The notes beneath the pieces were generated by a model. That model had not been told where the DNA came from, did not search any database, and saw only the letters and a program-made list of their open reading frames with translations. 64,000 bases of DNA from Xanthobacteraceae bacterium (GTDB lineage Bacteria; Pseudomonadota; Alphaproteobacteria; Rhizobiales; Xanthobacteraceae): assembly GCA_031291445.1 (NCBI GenBank), contig JARLJA010000081.1, positions 1 to 64,000 on the forward strand, given 5' to 3'. Position numbers and translations under genes: made by a program. This document shows positions 10,730 to 19,291 of the stretch, piece by piece; position 1 is the first letter of the stretch; each line of letters begins with the position of its first letter.

Positions 10730-11017
10730 ATGGCCTACTGGGTCTACATCCTCGCGAGCTCCCGGAACGGCACGCTGTATGTCGGCGTCACCAACGACGT
10801 CATCCGCCGCGCGCACGAGCACCGCGAAGGTCTCGCGGAAGGCTTCACGCGTCGGCACGGCGTCAAGGCGCTGGTGTATCTCGAAGCCCACGACACCGCG
10901 GTCGCGGCGATCCAGCGCGAAAAGAACATCAAGCATTGGCCGCGGAGCTGGAAAATCGATCTGATCGCGAAGGAAAACCCGGGCTGGCACGATCTGTTCG
11001 ACGAGATCGTGCGGTGA
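10730..11017 (+). CDS. GIY-YIG nuclease-domain protein (YhbQ/UPF0213-like)
   Basis: The 95-aa product is essentially one GIY-YIG domain: VYILAS (residues 5-10) and LYVGVTND (16-23) form the signature, Arg26 and Glu64 (REKNIKHW) are in the positions of the catalytic Arg and metal-binding Glu. Such stand-alone domains belong to a structure-specific nuclease superfamily; the cellular role of this small branch is poorly defined. The ATG at 10730 follows an upstream AT-rich stretch (TTATAAATAATTG near 10660) that could hold the promoter. The gene is bracketed on both sides by arrays of the genome's intergenic palindrome (10241-10640 and 11083-11322), the only place in the window where they are clustered. 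Confidence 0.88.
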   Translation: MAYWVYILASSRNGTLYVGVTNDVIRRAHEHREGLAEGFTRRHGVKALVYLEAHDTAVAAIQREKNIKHWPRSWKIDLIAKENPGWHDLFDEIVR

Positions 11018-11082
11018 TGGTCCGTGATGCGGCACGGGCGATGCTGTCACCTGCGCTCGACCGCGGCGCCTCTCCGGTTTTT

Positions 11083-11178
11083 GCGTCATTGCCGGGCTTG
11101 ACCCGGCAATCCACTCTTCACTTCCGGGCAACTGCCGCAAAGAGTGGACCCGCGGGTCAAGCCCGCGGGTGACGCAGA
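11083..11178. repeat. intergenic palindromic repeat, copy 8 (array)
   Basis: Short left arm, full right arm; preceded by the same spacer sequence (CGGCGCCTCTCCGG) that links copies 5 and 6. Confidence 0.9.
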
Positions 11179-11225
11179 GGATGAGGCAAGGCCAGTGATC
11201 AGCGCACGGCGCCTCTCCGGTTTTT

Positions 11226-11322
11226 GCGTCATTGCCGGGCTTGACCCGGCAATCCACGCTTTCCTTGACAGCAACTGCCGCAAAGAGTGGACCCGCGGGT
11301 CAAGCCCGCGGGTGACGCGGAG
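11226..11322. repeat. intergenic palindromic repeat, copy 9 (array)
   Basis: Near-identical to copy 8 including spacer. Together they fill the 434-bp gap 11018-11451; the remainder is the permease upstream region. Confidence 0.9.
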
Positions 11323-11451
11323 GATGAGGCGACGCCCCTTCCCCCCACCCCTCCGTGGACAACGCGGTTCACCCCCCAACCAAACCGGGCCCGCCGCGTT
11401 ATAGTCGGAAAGCGGGCCGCAACGGCGCGGCGCGCGGGCAGCGAGGTGCCG

Positions 11452-12942
11452 ATGACCACGATCTGGGCCGTCAAGTCGACCGCGGCGCTGGCCCGCGAAG
11501 CCAGTGGCGACGGCGCCGGCGGCGAGGTGCGGCCTTTAAAGCGCACGCTCACCACCCTCAACCTGGTCGCGCTCGGCATCGGCGGCATCATCGGCGCCGG
11601 CATCTTCGTGCTCACCGGCCACGCCGCCGCCGCCAATGCCGGGCCGGCGGTGACGCTGTCGTTCGTCCTCGGCGCGGTGGCCTGCGCCTTCGCCGGCCTG
11701 TGCTACGCCGAGATGGCCTCCAGCGTGCCGGTGAGCGGCAGCGCCTACACCTACGCCTATGCCACGCTGGGCGAACTGGTGGCCTGGATCATCGGCTGGG
11801 ACCTGATCCTGGAATACGCGGTGGGCGCGACCACGGTGGCGATCGGCTGGTCGGGCTACGTGGTGAGCTTCGCCCACGACCTCGGCATCACGTTGCCCGC
11901 GCGCTTCGTCGTGGCGCCGCTCGCCTACGACGCCGCAACCCACGCCTGGTCGGCGACCGGCGCCATCGTCAACCTGCCGGCGATGGCGATCATCGCGCTG
12001 GTCTCGGCGCTGCTGGTGGTGGGCATCCGCGAGTCGGCGCAGGTCAACAACGCCATCGTCGCGGTCAAGCTGGTGGTGATCGCGCTGTTCCTCGCCGCCG
12101 CGGCGCCGGCGTTCTCCACCGCCAACTGGGTGACCGCGCACAACCCCGCCGGCGCCTACATCCCGCCCAATGCCGGCACCGGCGTGTTTGGCTGGTCCGG
12201 CGTGCTGCGCGGCGCCGCGGTGGTGTTCTTCGCCTATATCGGCTTCGACGCGGTCTCGACCACGGCGCAGGAGACCAGGAACCCGATGCGGGCGCTGCCG
12301 ATCGGCATCCTCGGCTCGCTCGTGATCTGCACCGCGCTCTATGTCGCGGTCGGCTTCGTGCTCACCGGCATCGTGCCGTTCGACCGCCTCAACGTGCCCG
12401 ACCCGATCGGGGTCGGCATCGACGCCGCCGGCGTCGGCTGGCTGGCGCCGCTGATCAAGCTCGGCGTGATCTTCGGGCTGACCTCGGTGATCCTGGTGAT
12501 GCTGCTGGCGCAGCCGCGGATCTTCCGCGCCATGGCCCATGACGGGCTGCTGCCGGAGGCGGCGGCGAAGATCCATCCGCGCTTCCACACGCCGGCGGTC
12601 GCCACCGTCACCACCGGCGTGGTGGTCGCGATCCTCGCCGGACTGTTGCCGATCGGCCTGGTCGGCGAGCTCGTCAGCATCGGCACGCTGTTCGCCTTCG
12701 CGGTGGTCTCGGTCGGGGTGCTGGCGCTGCGCATCGCCCAGCCGGCGCTGCCGCGGCCGTTCCGGGCGCCGGCGGTCTGGATCGTCGCGCCGCTCGGCGC
12801 GCTGACCTCGATCGGCCTGATGCTCGGACTGCCGATCGACACCTGGATCCGGCTCGCGGTGTGGCTCGCCATCGGGCTGGTGATCTATTTCGCCTACGGC
12901 GCGCGGCACAGCCGGATGGCAAAGGCGGCGGCGGGCGCCTGA
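11452..12942 (+). CDS. APC-family amino-acid permease (cationic amino acid transporter type)
   Basis: The 496-aa integral membrane protein has the APC hallmark [19 protein letters not shown] in helix 1 (about 40-58), the glycine-rich unwound segment that contacts the substrate amino group. About 12-14 helices follow; [33 protein letters not shown] is the conserved helix-6 zone. This arrangement matches the CAT subgroup (YhdG/YfnA type), proton-coupled importers of amino acids; substrate is not predictable. A cytoplasmic N-terminus of about 30 residues precedes helix 1. The start at 11452 is the first ATG giving a normal family N-terminus. Confidence 0.9.
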   Translation: MTTIWAVKSTAALAREASGDGAGGEVRPLKRTLTTLNLVALGIGGIIGAGIFVLTGHAAAANAGPAVTLSFVLGAVACAFAGLCYAEMASSVPVSGSAYTYAYATLGELVAWIIGWDLILEYAVGATTVAIGWSGYVVSFAHDLGITLPARFVVAPLAYDAATHAWSATGAIVNLPAMAIIALVSALLVVGIRESAQVNNAIVAVKLVVIALFLAAAAPAFSTANWVTAHNPAGAYIPPNAGTGVFGWSGVLRGAAVVFFAYIGFDAVSTTAQETRNPMRALPIGILGSLVICTALYVAVGFVLTGIVPFDRLNVPDPIGVGIDAAGVGWLAPLIKLGVIFGLTSVILVMLLAQPRIFRAMAHDGLLPEAAAKIHPRFHTPAVATVTTGVVVAILAGLLPIGLVGELVSIGTLFAFAVVSVGVLALRIAQPALPRPFRAPAVWIVAPLGALTSIGLMLGLPIDTWIRLAVWLAIGLVIYFAYGARHSRMAKAAAGA

Positions 12943-12959
12943 ACCGGAGCGCCGGTTCA
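12940..12959 (+). terminator. hairpin overlapping the permease stop codon
   Basis: TGAACCGGAGCGCCGGTTCA is a perfect 8-bp stem with a 4-base loop whose first bases are the stop codon. No T-run follows, so it may be a processing or stabilising hairpin rather than an intrinsic terminator. Confidence 0.4.
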
Positions 12960-12969
12960 ACAGAGACCT

Positions 12970-13018
12970 GTCATGGCCGGACTTGACCCACGGCCGTCCA
13001 CGCTTTCCTTCGCGGATC
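12970..13018. repeat. degraded half-copy of the intergenic palindrome
   Basis: TCATGGCCGGACTTGACCCA followed by GTCCACGCTTTCCTT; the right arm is missing. It lies directly against the 3' end of the HD-GYP gene. Confidence 0.6.
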
Positions 13019-13019
13019 A

Positions 13020-14084
13020 TCAGCGCTTCAGCGCCACGTCCCGGAACGCCCGCACCAGCGACCGTTCGAGCTTGCCGCACATGCCGCTGATGATGTCGTA
13101 GGCCTCGCCGCGCGGCAGCGGCGGCCGGTAGGACCGGCGCTCGACCAGCGCCGCGAACACGTCCGAGATGGTGAGGATGCGCACCACGTCGGTGATGTTC
13201 TCGGCGCAGAGTGCGTCCGGATAACCGCTGCCGTCGAGATATTCGTGGTGATGCCGGACCGCGTCGAGCACCTCCGGCGAAATGCCGGCGGTGTCGCGCA
13301 GGATCCGCCAGCCGGCGGCCGGGTGGGTCTCGATCAGCGCGCGCTCGTGGTCGTCGAGTTTTCCGGGCTTGTCGAGCACCGCCAGCGGAATGTGGGCCTT
13401 GCCGATGTCGTGAAACATCGCCGCCGAATACAGCCGCTCGATGTCCGGCCGTGTCATCCCGAGGCTCAGGCCGAAATCCACCGCGATCCCGGTCACCAGC
13501 AGGCAGTGCTGGTAGGTGCTCTCGTGGTGCCTTCGCACCGTGTCGAGCCAGACCGACAGCCCCTCGCCGGCGATGCTGTCGGCGATCCCGCCGGCCGCGG
13601 CGTCCGTCGCCGCGACGTCGACCGGATCCCCGGTCAGGGCCGACGAGAACATCGCGGCCAGCGCGGTCGCGCCCGCCGCCGCCGCCGTCCTTGCATCGAC
13701 CGGCGCTTCGGCCACCTCCGCGCCCGTTTGCTGGAGATCCGCGAGCTGCGCCAGCAGGTCCTGCTCGCCGGTCCGGCCCGGCAGCACGCAGGTGGCGCCC
13801 AGCGCGTAGGCCTGAACCAAGGAGCGATGCGCCTGCCGGTCGACCAGGAAGATCCGCCTGCGGGCGGACTTCATCGCCGGCAACAGCCGCTTGAGCGCGG
13901 CGATGTTCTCCTCGAGCCGAAGGTCCGCCGCGATCACCGCGGTATCGATCTCCTCGGCGCCGGCGAGACCGTCCTTCAGCAGCGCCGCGTGGACTTCGTA
14001 CCGGGTCCGCAGCATGGCGCGCAGGCGCGAGACCTTCGATGGGCTGTCGGCAACGAGATGAACCGCCATGACGCGCTGCCTCAT
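13020..14084 (-). CDS. HD-GYP domain protein (c-di-GMP phosphodiesterase type) with receiver-like N-terminus
   Basis: The 354-aa product has an HD-GYP domain over about residues 175-345: first His in TYQHCLLVTG, the HD pair in MFHDIGK (about 225), and HHHEYLDGSGYP (about 279-289), which keeps the GYP triplet. HD-GYP enzymes hydrolyse cyclic-di-GMP. The N-terminal ~120 residues look like a response-regulator fold (HLVADSPSKVSRLRAML...) but the phospho-acceptor Asp is not in the expected position, so it may be a pseudo-receiver. Start is ATG 14084 or 14069; the latter has a better GAGG. The PilZ gene just upstream ends at 14088, so the two are cotranscribed and both belong to c-di-GMP signalling. 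Confidence 0.85.
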   Translation of the reverse strand: MRQRVMAVHLVADSPSKVSRLRAMLRTRYEVHAALLKDGLAGAEEIDTAVIAADLRLEENIAALKRLLPAMKSARRRIFLVDRQAHRSLVQAYALGATCVLPGRTGEQDLLAQLADLQQTGAEVAEAPVDARTAAAAGATALAAMFSSALTGDPVDVAATDAAAGGIADSIAGEGLSVWLDTVRRHHESTYQHCLLVTGIAVDFGLSLGMTRPDIERLYSAAMFHDIGKAHIPLAVLDKPGKLDDHERALIETHPAAGWRILRDTAGISPEVLDAVRHHHEYLDGSGYPDALCAENITDVVRILTISDVFAALVERRSYRPPLPRGEAYDIISGMCGKLERSLVRAFRDVALKR

Positions 14085-14087
14085 CAA

Positions 14088-14420
14088 TCACAGGGCGTGG
14101 ACATCGGCAACCCTGCCGGTCCTTCCGGCGGCCCTGGCCTTGGGTTCGGGCTTCTGCACCAGAAACTGGACGCCGATCTCGTTGCCGTTCACGCGAATGA
14201 GCGCGCAGCGCCGGAAGGCCAGACCGATGGACGACAACAGCAGAAAGAACTCCGTGAGGTTGAGCCCCTCGACGGAACTGGTCACGGTCAGCCTGGCGCC
14301 GGTGTCGGAAATATCCTCGAGCACGCAACTGCGTTGCCACGTGCCGTCCATGGCGATCATCGCGGCGTCGATGCCGCGCTGGAAATTGACCCGCTTGCTC
14401 TTTCGATCGCCCCAGGCCAT
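14088..14420 (-). CDS. PilZ-domain protein
   Basis: The 110-aa product is a single PilZ domain: basic RKSKR near the N-terminus and LEDISDTGARL match the RxxxR and D/NxSxxG c-di-GMP binding motifs, although the arginines are partly replaced by lysine. PilZ proteins are effectors that change partner activity on binding c-di-GMP. The ATG at 14420 is preferred over an upstream GTG at 14429. The downstream HD-GYP gene begins within 4 bases of the stop, so ligand-binding effector and putative degrading enzyme are made together. Confidence 0.85.
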   Translation of the reverse strand: MAWGDRKSKRVNFQRGIDAAMIAMDGTWQRSCVLEDISDTGARLTVTSSVEGLNLTEFFLLLSSIGLAFRRCALIRVNGNEIGVQFLVQKPEPKARAAGRTGRVADVHAL

Positions 14421-14698
14421 CGCAACCACTCTTCGCGCGTCATCGCAGGAGACCGGTCAATTGACAGGGCGGACACGATCATGCCGCGTCATCCGGCATT
14501 TCCGGGATAGACGATCCGCATCCGAGACAGTGGAACAGTGTCATACTACCTAAAGTTCATCAAATCGTTAATTACGCATTCATGATGCATGACGTGCGGG
14601 AGGCCGATTGCACACACGACAACGCGCAACCGAAATGCCCACCCGACGTGCATCCTGCTCATTCGACGAGCAGCAACGGCTCCAAGCGCCAGCTGCCA

Positions 14699-16156
14699 TC
14701 ACGCCATCCTCGTCGTCGCGATCGCCTCCGGCAGGCGCTCGGCGCGGACGACGCCGCGGTCGGCCTCGGGCGCCCACAGCGTCGCGTCGTCGTGGCCGCG
14801 CAGGTTGATGGCGCGCCGCAGCGCGCGGATCCAGACCGCGGGCGGCGTGCCCTGCGGATCCTTCCAGTAGTCGAGATGACGAAAGCGCAATCCGCCGATC
14901 GGCACCCGCACGTCGCAGATGCCGGATCCGAACAGCGGCGCCAGCGGCCCGGCGATGACGTCGCCGAACACGACCGCCTTGCTGTCGAAGAAGATGTTGG
15001 TCCACACCGTCGGCGCGAACACCGCGGCGTGGTGCGGCGCGCGCACCGGATCGCGCAGGTAGAACGAGAAGCGCGGCGGATCCTTCTTCTCCAGCCACGG
15101 CGGGCAGGACGGCAGGTCGCGCAGCGCCTTCTTGCGTTCGAGCTCGGGCCGATCCCTCGCCATCAGGACGTCGGCCTTGCTCATGGGCGAACCCAGCGTG
15201 ACGAAATCGCTGACCAGCCACAGCGGCTTGTCCTGGGTTCGCAGCGTCGCCAGCACCGCGAAATAGCCGCGCTGCGCCGCCCGGTAGGCGAGGCGCTGCG
15301 GACCGCAGTTCTCCGCCGGCGCCTCGATCAGCGCTTTGGTCGCCCGCTCCAGGGCATCGAGCGCCTTCATCGCCTCCGGGGTTTGCCGATGGGTGGTCCA
15401 GAACGCCTCCTTGTCGATGCGGCCCCACAGGCAGTTGAGCACGTCGTAGCCGACCACGGTGCCGAGGCTGTGGCCGACCACGATGATGCGATCGTAGTCG
15501 CCGCTGCCGTGCAGCTTGGTCAGGAGGTCGATCCCGGCTTCGCGGATCGCCTGGCGCGCCGCCACGTTATTGGGCGTGGGGCTGAGGTAGCGCGCGGCGT
15601 CGCCGGCGACCGGCGCGAGCCACCAGGCGGAGAACAGCCCGCCCAGGGCGCTGAGGGCCAGGGCCGCGGGCCAGATCGCGCGCGGCAGGAAGCCCGGCCG
15701 CAGGCTTTCCGGCAGCCCGGCGAGGACGGCCACGGCAAGCGACGCGACCAGCACCGCGAGCCCGATCAGCCACGGCGCGACCAGCCGCCGCGGCACGCTC
15801 GAGGGCGTGCGGACGACCAGGCCGATCAGCCACTGCACAAAGCTCGACACGGTGTTGCCCGTCATCAGATGGGCCCAGTAGAACTCGAAGAAATCGACCC
15901 GCGGGCCGTGGCCGCGGCTGTGACGCGTGGTGATCCGCCGCAGCTCGAAGCTGCCGGTGATCTTGTCGGGCTTGGAGAACACCGTGTCGGTGCGCTTGCT
16001 CACCATCTCCGGATCATAGATCCAGGCGGCGTCGACGAATTTCCAGATGGTATCCATCGGGCGCTGCTCGCCCATGCCGTGGATCACCACCACCGCGGCC
16101 TTCTTCATCCCCGCGGCCGGCCCGCGCGGGCCGGCGTCGTCCTGCTGGTCATCCAT
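14699..16156 (-). CDS. membrane-inserted alpha/beta hydrolase-fold protein
   Basis: The 485-aa product starts with AVVVIHGMGEQRP (about 21-33), the strand and oxyanion-hole loop of an alpha/beta hydrolase, and has the nucleophile elbow IIVVGHSLGTVVG with Ser230. Between these two parts lies an insert with two strong membrane helices (about 126-149 and 161-182), an unusual position that would anchor the fold in the inner membrane. A late His (HLDYWKDPQG or LRGHDD) could complete the triad. No substrate can be assigned. The first ATG (16156) or Met17 could be the start; the conserved fold begins right after Met17. It stands alone between a 279-bp AT-richer gap and a palindromic repeat. Confidence 0.75.
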   Translation of the reverse strand: MDDQQDDAGPRGPAAGMKKAAVVVIHGMGEQRPMDTIWKFVDAAWIYDPEMVSKRTDTVFSKPDKITGSFELRRITTRHSRGHGPRVDFFEFYWAHLMTGNTVSSFVQWLIGLVVRTPSSVPRRLVAPWLIGLAVLVASLAVAVLAGLPESLRPGFLPRAIWPAALALSALGGLFSAWWLAPVAGDAARYLSPTPNNVAARQAIREAGIDLLTKLHGSGDYDRIIVVGHSLGTVVGYDVLNCLWGRIDKEAFWTTHRQTPEAMKALDALERATKALIEAPAENCGPQRLAYRAAQRGYFAVLATLRTQDKPLWLVSDFVTLGSPMSKADVLMARDRPELERKKALRDLPSCPPWLEKKDPPRFSFYLRDPVRAPHHAAVFAPTVWTNIFFDSKAVVFGDVIAGPLAPLFGSGICDVRVPIGGLRFRHLDYWKDPQGTPPAVWIRALRRAINLRGHDDATLWAPEADRGVVRAERLPEAIATTRMA

Positions 16157-16271
16157 GGCGTGCCCCGTGAGGTCGGCGATCTGCGCCCATCACTGTGGCG
16201 GCTGAAAGCCGCCGCGCGTCAATGGCCAATTTTGGCCATGGGACGAATGCCGCAGGCCCTTGGCAAAACCG

Positions 16272-16364
16272 TCGTCATGGCCGGGCTTGACCCCGCCATC
16301 CACACTTTCCTTGCGGCAATCGCCCAAAAGAGTGGACCCGCGGGTCAAGCCCGCGGGTGACGCC
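16272..16364. repeat. intergenic palindromic repeat, copy 10
   Basis: CGTCATGGCCGGGCTTGACC left arm with the AAAGAGTGGACCCGCGGGTC right arm. It occupies part of the 387-bp gap 16157-16543; the rest is upstream sequence of the dehydrogenase gene. Confidence 0.88.
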
Positions 16365-16543
16365 GAGTTCGAGGCGGCGCGATCGGTCAACCACCCACGC
16401 CGGCATGGCCAACCGCCCTACCGAAAGCCGCCGGGCTCTGCTAACCATGCCGCATCGCCGGCGGCCGGACCTCGGCCGCGACCGTCACATGCACGCGAGC
16501 CGGCGATACGCCGCGCTCGAAGACAACAGAAGGACACGGAACA

Positions 16544-17404
16544 ATGATCGAAACCGTTGGCATCATCGGCGCGGGCACCATGGGCAACGGCATCGCGCAG
16601 GTCTGCGCGGCGGCCGGGGTGAAGGTGGTGATGGTCGACGTCTCCGACGCCGCGATCGCGCGCGGGCTCGGGGCGGTCGCCTCGAGCCTCGATCGCCTGG
16701 TCAAGAAGGACAAGATGACGGTCGCCGACCGCGAGGCCGCGGTGGCGCCCATCACCGCGACCACCGACAAGGGCAAGCTCGCCACCTGCGACCTCGTGAT
16801 CGAGGCGGCGACCGAGAACGAGGAGCTCAAGGTCAAGATCCTGAAGGATCTCTGCGCGACCCTGAAGCCGGAGACGCTGGTCGCCACCAACACCTCGTCG
16901 ATCTCGATCACCAAGCTTGCCGCGGCGACCGACCGCCCCGACCGCTTCATCGGCATGCACTTCTTCAACCCGGTGCCGGTGATGGCGCTGCTCGAGCTGA
17001 TCCGCGGGCTGCAGACCTCCGACGCCACCCACGCCAAGGCGGAGGCCTTCGCCAAGCGCGTCGGCAAGGTGTCGATCACCGCCAAGAACAGCCCCGGCTT
17101 CGCCGTCAACCGCATCCTGTGCCCGATGATCAACGAGGCGATCTTCGCGCTGCAGGAAGGGCTGGCGACCGCCGCCGACATCGACGAGGGCATGAAGCTC
17201 GGCTGCAACCACCCGATCGGGCCGCTGGCGCTGGCCGACCTGATCGGGCTCGACACCATGCTGTCGGTGATGGACGTGTTCTACAAAGGCTTCAACGATC
17301 CCAAGTACCGCCCCGCCCCGCTCCTGAAGGAGATGGTCGACGCCGGCCACCTCGGCCGCAAGACCGGCAAGGGCTTCTACGACTACGGCGCGCCGGCGAA
17401 ATAG
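16544..17404 (+). CDS. hbdA: 3-hydroxybutyryl-CoA dehydrogenase
   Basis: The 286-aa cytoplasmic enzyme oxidises 3-hydroxyacyl-CoA with NAD(P)+ (or the reverse) in butanoate, PHB and fatty-acid metabolism. The N-terminal Rossmann domain has [15 protein letters not shown] (7-20), the catalytic His139 lies in [11 protein letters not shown], with [11 protein letters not shown] before it, and the C-terminal helical dimerisation domain ends in [10 protein letters not shown]. Length and motifs are those of the bacterial short form (about 285-295 aa). It is monocistronic here, without the etf or thiolase genes that often neighbour it. The start is ATG 16544 after AGAAGGACACGG. Confidence 0.93.
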   Translation: MIETVGIIGAGTMGNGIAQVCAAAGVKVVMVDVSDAAIARGLGAVASSLDRLVKKDKMTVADREAAVAPITATTDKGKLATCDLVIEAATENEELKVKILKDLCATLKPETLVATNTSSISITKLAAATDRPDRFIGMHFFNPVPVMALLELIRGLQTSDATHAKAEAFAKRVGKVSITAKNSPGFAVNRILCPMINEAIFALQEGLATAADIDEGMKLGCNHPIGPLALADLIGLDTMLSVMDVFYKGFNDPKYRPAPLLKEMVDAGHLGRKTGKGFYDYGAPAK

Positions 17405-17596
17405 GCTTCGCACACGCCTGCGGATGACGCGGAGCATGAGGCGGCGCCGCGATCGGCTCGCCGCGCCTTTGCGGTTTTCCGCGTCATCCCATCTCGCACG
17501 ACCAAAGTGCCGGGGTGGCGCCTGTCCAGCGGTTGCCCGTGAAGCGATTGCCGAACACGGCGATGCAATCGCGAGACGCCGCACCCGTGCGGCGGA

Positions 17597-17643
17597 TCTG
17601 ACATTCGCAAGAGAGCTGGCCGCGAAGTGATGCGAATGTCAGA
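17597..17643. repeat. 13-bp perfect inverted repeat
   Basis: TCTGACATTCGCA at 17597-17609 is the exact reverse complement of TGCGAATGTCAGA at 17631-17643, with a 21-base loop. It lies 10 bases past the 3' end of the minus-strand gene at 17653, so it could act as its transcription end signal, though no T-run follows. Confidence 0.55.
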
Positions 17644-17652
17644 ACCGGGACA

Positions 17653-18120
17653 CTAGCGGATCTGTTTCCAGTTGTCGGCGATGTAGCCATCGGGATCGAC
17701 CGCCTGCAGAACCCGGCCCGCCACCGCATTGGTGCCCCGGCAGGCCCAGTCGTAGATCGTCGCGTGACCGGTCGCCGCCATCGGGATCATCGAATCCGGA
17801 TGCTCGCGGCACCACGCGGTTGCGCCTGGCAGCGCGCGACGGGTGTCGGCCTTGTCGCAGATCAGATTGGCGCCGACATAGCAGCCCATCAGCCGGTCGC
17901 CGACGCAGCGCACGAACGCGGCGTCGCGGACCGCGGCGCGGTCGGCCTGGAACGCCCTCGCCACCGCGGCGACCAGCGTCGCCGGGACCGGCGCCGGCTG
18001 CGCGTGGGCGGCATCGGGACAATAGCGCTGCGCGGCCGGCGCCGTGGCCGCGGGCATGATGACGAGCACCGCAGCCAACGCCCCGAGCCCCAACGCGACC
18101 GCACGTGTCGACCAGCCCAT
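17653..18120 (-). CDS. secreted cysteine-containing protein, 155 aa
   Basis: Signal peptide (VALGLGALAAVLVIMPAATAPAAQ) followed by a short mature domain with conserved-looking cysteines (RYCPDA, VRCVGDRLMGCYVGANLICDK, WCREHP, WACRG) that could form two or three disulfides. The ending, with VLQAVDPDGYIADNWKQI, resembles small periplasmic proteins of unknown function in Bradyrhizobium-type genomes; I cannot name a family. ATG 18120 has GAAAGGATC upstream. It is divergent from the zinc-ribbon cluster at 18288 and shares its ~170-bp upstream region, so the two may be coregulated. Confidence 0.7.
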   Translation of the reverse strand: MGWSTRAVALGLGALAAVLVIMPAATAPAAQRYCPDAAHAQPAPVPATLVAAVARAFQADRAAVRDAAFVRCVGDRLMGCYVGANLICDKADTRRALPGATAWCREHPDSMIPMAATGHATIYDWACRGTNAVAGRVLQAVDPDGYIADNWKQIR

Positions 18121-18287
18121 GGTGATCCTTTCCCGACCGCAGGTGCGAGTGTGGATGGCGCGAGCCCGCGCGTCAACGTCGCGCGATTGACCTACATCAA
18201 GTCCAGAACCGCGCCGCAAACCTAGAAATCGCATGTTGGGGTCTTCATGCATCGATGATGACGACGATCGACGCTGGGGAATGCACG

Positions 18288-19286
18288 ATGCGTTGCGGCC
18301 GGTCGATTCGAAACCAAGCGCATGGCTGCGGTTCGTGGACACGCTGGGGCGCGGTTGCAAGCGTCGCGGCGAGCGTGCTGGCCGGCGGCGCCCGCGCCGA
18401 CGAGCAACCGTGGCGGACCTGGCATCTTGGCGCGCTGACCTTCGACGCACCGCAGGCCCTGCACCTTGCGACCGACCTTCAGCAAAAGCTGGTGCTGTTC
18501 GATCCGAACGATCAGGAATGGGGGCTGAAGCTCGAGGATCAGCCAAGCCCGCGGGCCATGGTCGCGAACATCGGGTACGGGGTCAATGTCCTGCCCGACG
18601 CTTCGGGCACGGCCGCGCTCGGCCGCACCGCGATAACCTTCGGCGGCCACGCCGCCACGCGCACCGACTGGCGAGACGACGACGTGCATTGGCGCGGCTT
18701 CGACGTGGTGGTGCGCGGCCTCGGCCGCGGCGCCGCGCTGCTGAAGTTCGAGTGTCATTCGCCGGTCGAGACCTGGGCCACGGCGCAGCCGGCCTGCGAG
18801 CGGATCGCCGCCAGCGTGCAGCTGACGGCTGCCGCCACCAATCCACCGCCGGCCGAGCCGCCCACGCCGCCGCCAGCTCCTCCGGCCGCGCCGCCACCGC
18901 CTGTCAAGCCTCCGGTGGCCGCGCCGCCGGCCATTCCGCCAACCATGCCGCCCGTTGCGACGCCGCCGGCGCCGCCACCCGGCGCGATCAAGCCGGCCGC
19001 GCCCCCGCCGCCCGCACACGTGACGCCTCCGGCAACGCCGCCGGTCGAGATCAAGCCGCCTGCACCGACGCCGCCGCAGGCCCCGGCCGAGAGCGCGACG
19101 TGGCGCATCGGCGCGCTGGTGGTGCTCGGCGCCGCGATCCTCGGCGGCATCGTCCTGCTTGTGAGGCGGCGGCAGACGCCGGCGGCCGCTGCCGCCACTC
19201 CGCCGGTCGGCCAGCGCTTCTGTACCCAATGCGGGGCGCGGATCCTGACCGCCGGCCCCTGCCCGAAATGCGGCGCGGTGGAGTGA
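18288..19286 (+). CDS. exported protein with Pro-rich linker, membrane helix and C-terminal zinc ribbon
   Basis: Layout of this 332-aa protein: signal-peptide-like N-terminus (about 1-38, ASVAASVLAGGARADE); a globular domain of about 140 residues rich in Trp; a Pro/Ala-rich linker (about 185-275); one membrane helix (IGALVVLGAAILGGIVLLV); then RRRQ and a zinc ribbon with two CxxC knuckles (FCTQCG...PCPKCG). The topology implies a periplasmic globular domain and a cytoplasmic zinc ribbon. I do not recognise the globular domain. ATG 18288 is chosen because GGGGA precedes it and the signal peptide follows; an ATG at 18255 would add 11 residues. First gene of a five-gene unit with 5-11-base gaps or overlaps. 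Confidence 0.65.
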   Translation: MRCGRSIRNQAHGCGSWTRWGAVASVAASVLAGGARADEQPWRTWHLGALTFDAPQALHLATDLQQKLVLFDPNDQEWGLKLEDQPSPRAMVANIGYGVNVLPDASGTAALGRTAITFGGHAATRTDWRDDDVHWRGFDVVVRGLGRGAALLKFECHSPVETWATAQPACERIAASVQLTAAATNPPPAEPPTPPPAPPAAPPPPVKPPVAAPPAIPPTMPPVATPPAPPPGAIKPAAPPPPAHVTPPATPPVEIKPPAPTPPQAPAESATWRIGALVVLGAAILGGIVLLVRRRQTPAAAAATPPVGQRFCTQCGARILTAGPCPKCGAVE

Positions 19287-19291
19287 CGGCC

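Noticed and set aside
10403-11404. Short open frames with peptides such as [12 protein letters not shown] or WIAGSAGQARG
   Set aside because: They are translations of the intergenic palindrome itself and recur with every copy in several frames; no start signals or conservation beyond the repeat.
14430-14698. Promoter for the PilZ/HD-GYP operon
   Set aside because: The region is AT-richer and must contain one, but no -35/-10 pair with acceptable spacing stood out, so it is not listed as a feature.
16357-17427. 356-codon frame on the plus strand overlapping hbdA in another frame
   Set aside because: Its translation is Arg/Gly/His-rich low complexity, while hbdA in the neighbouring frame has full enzyme motifs.
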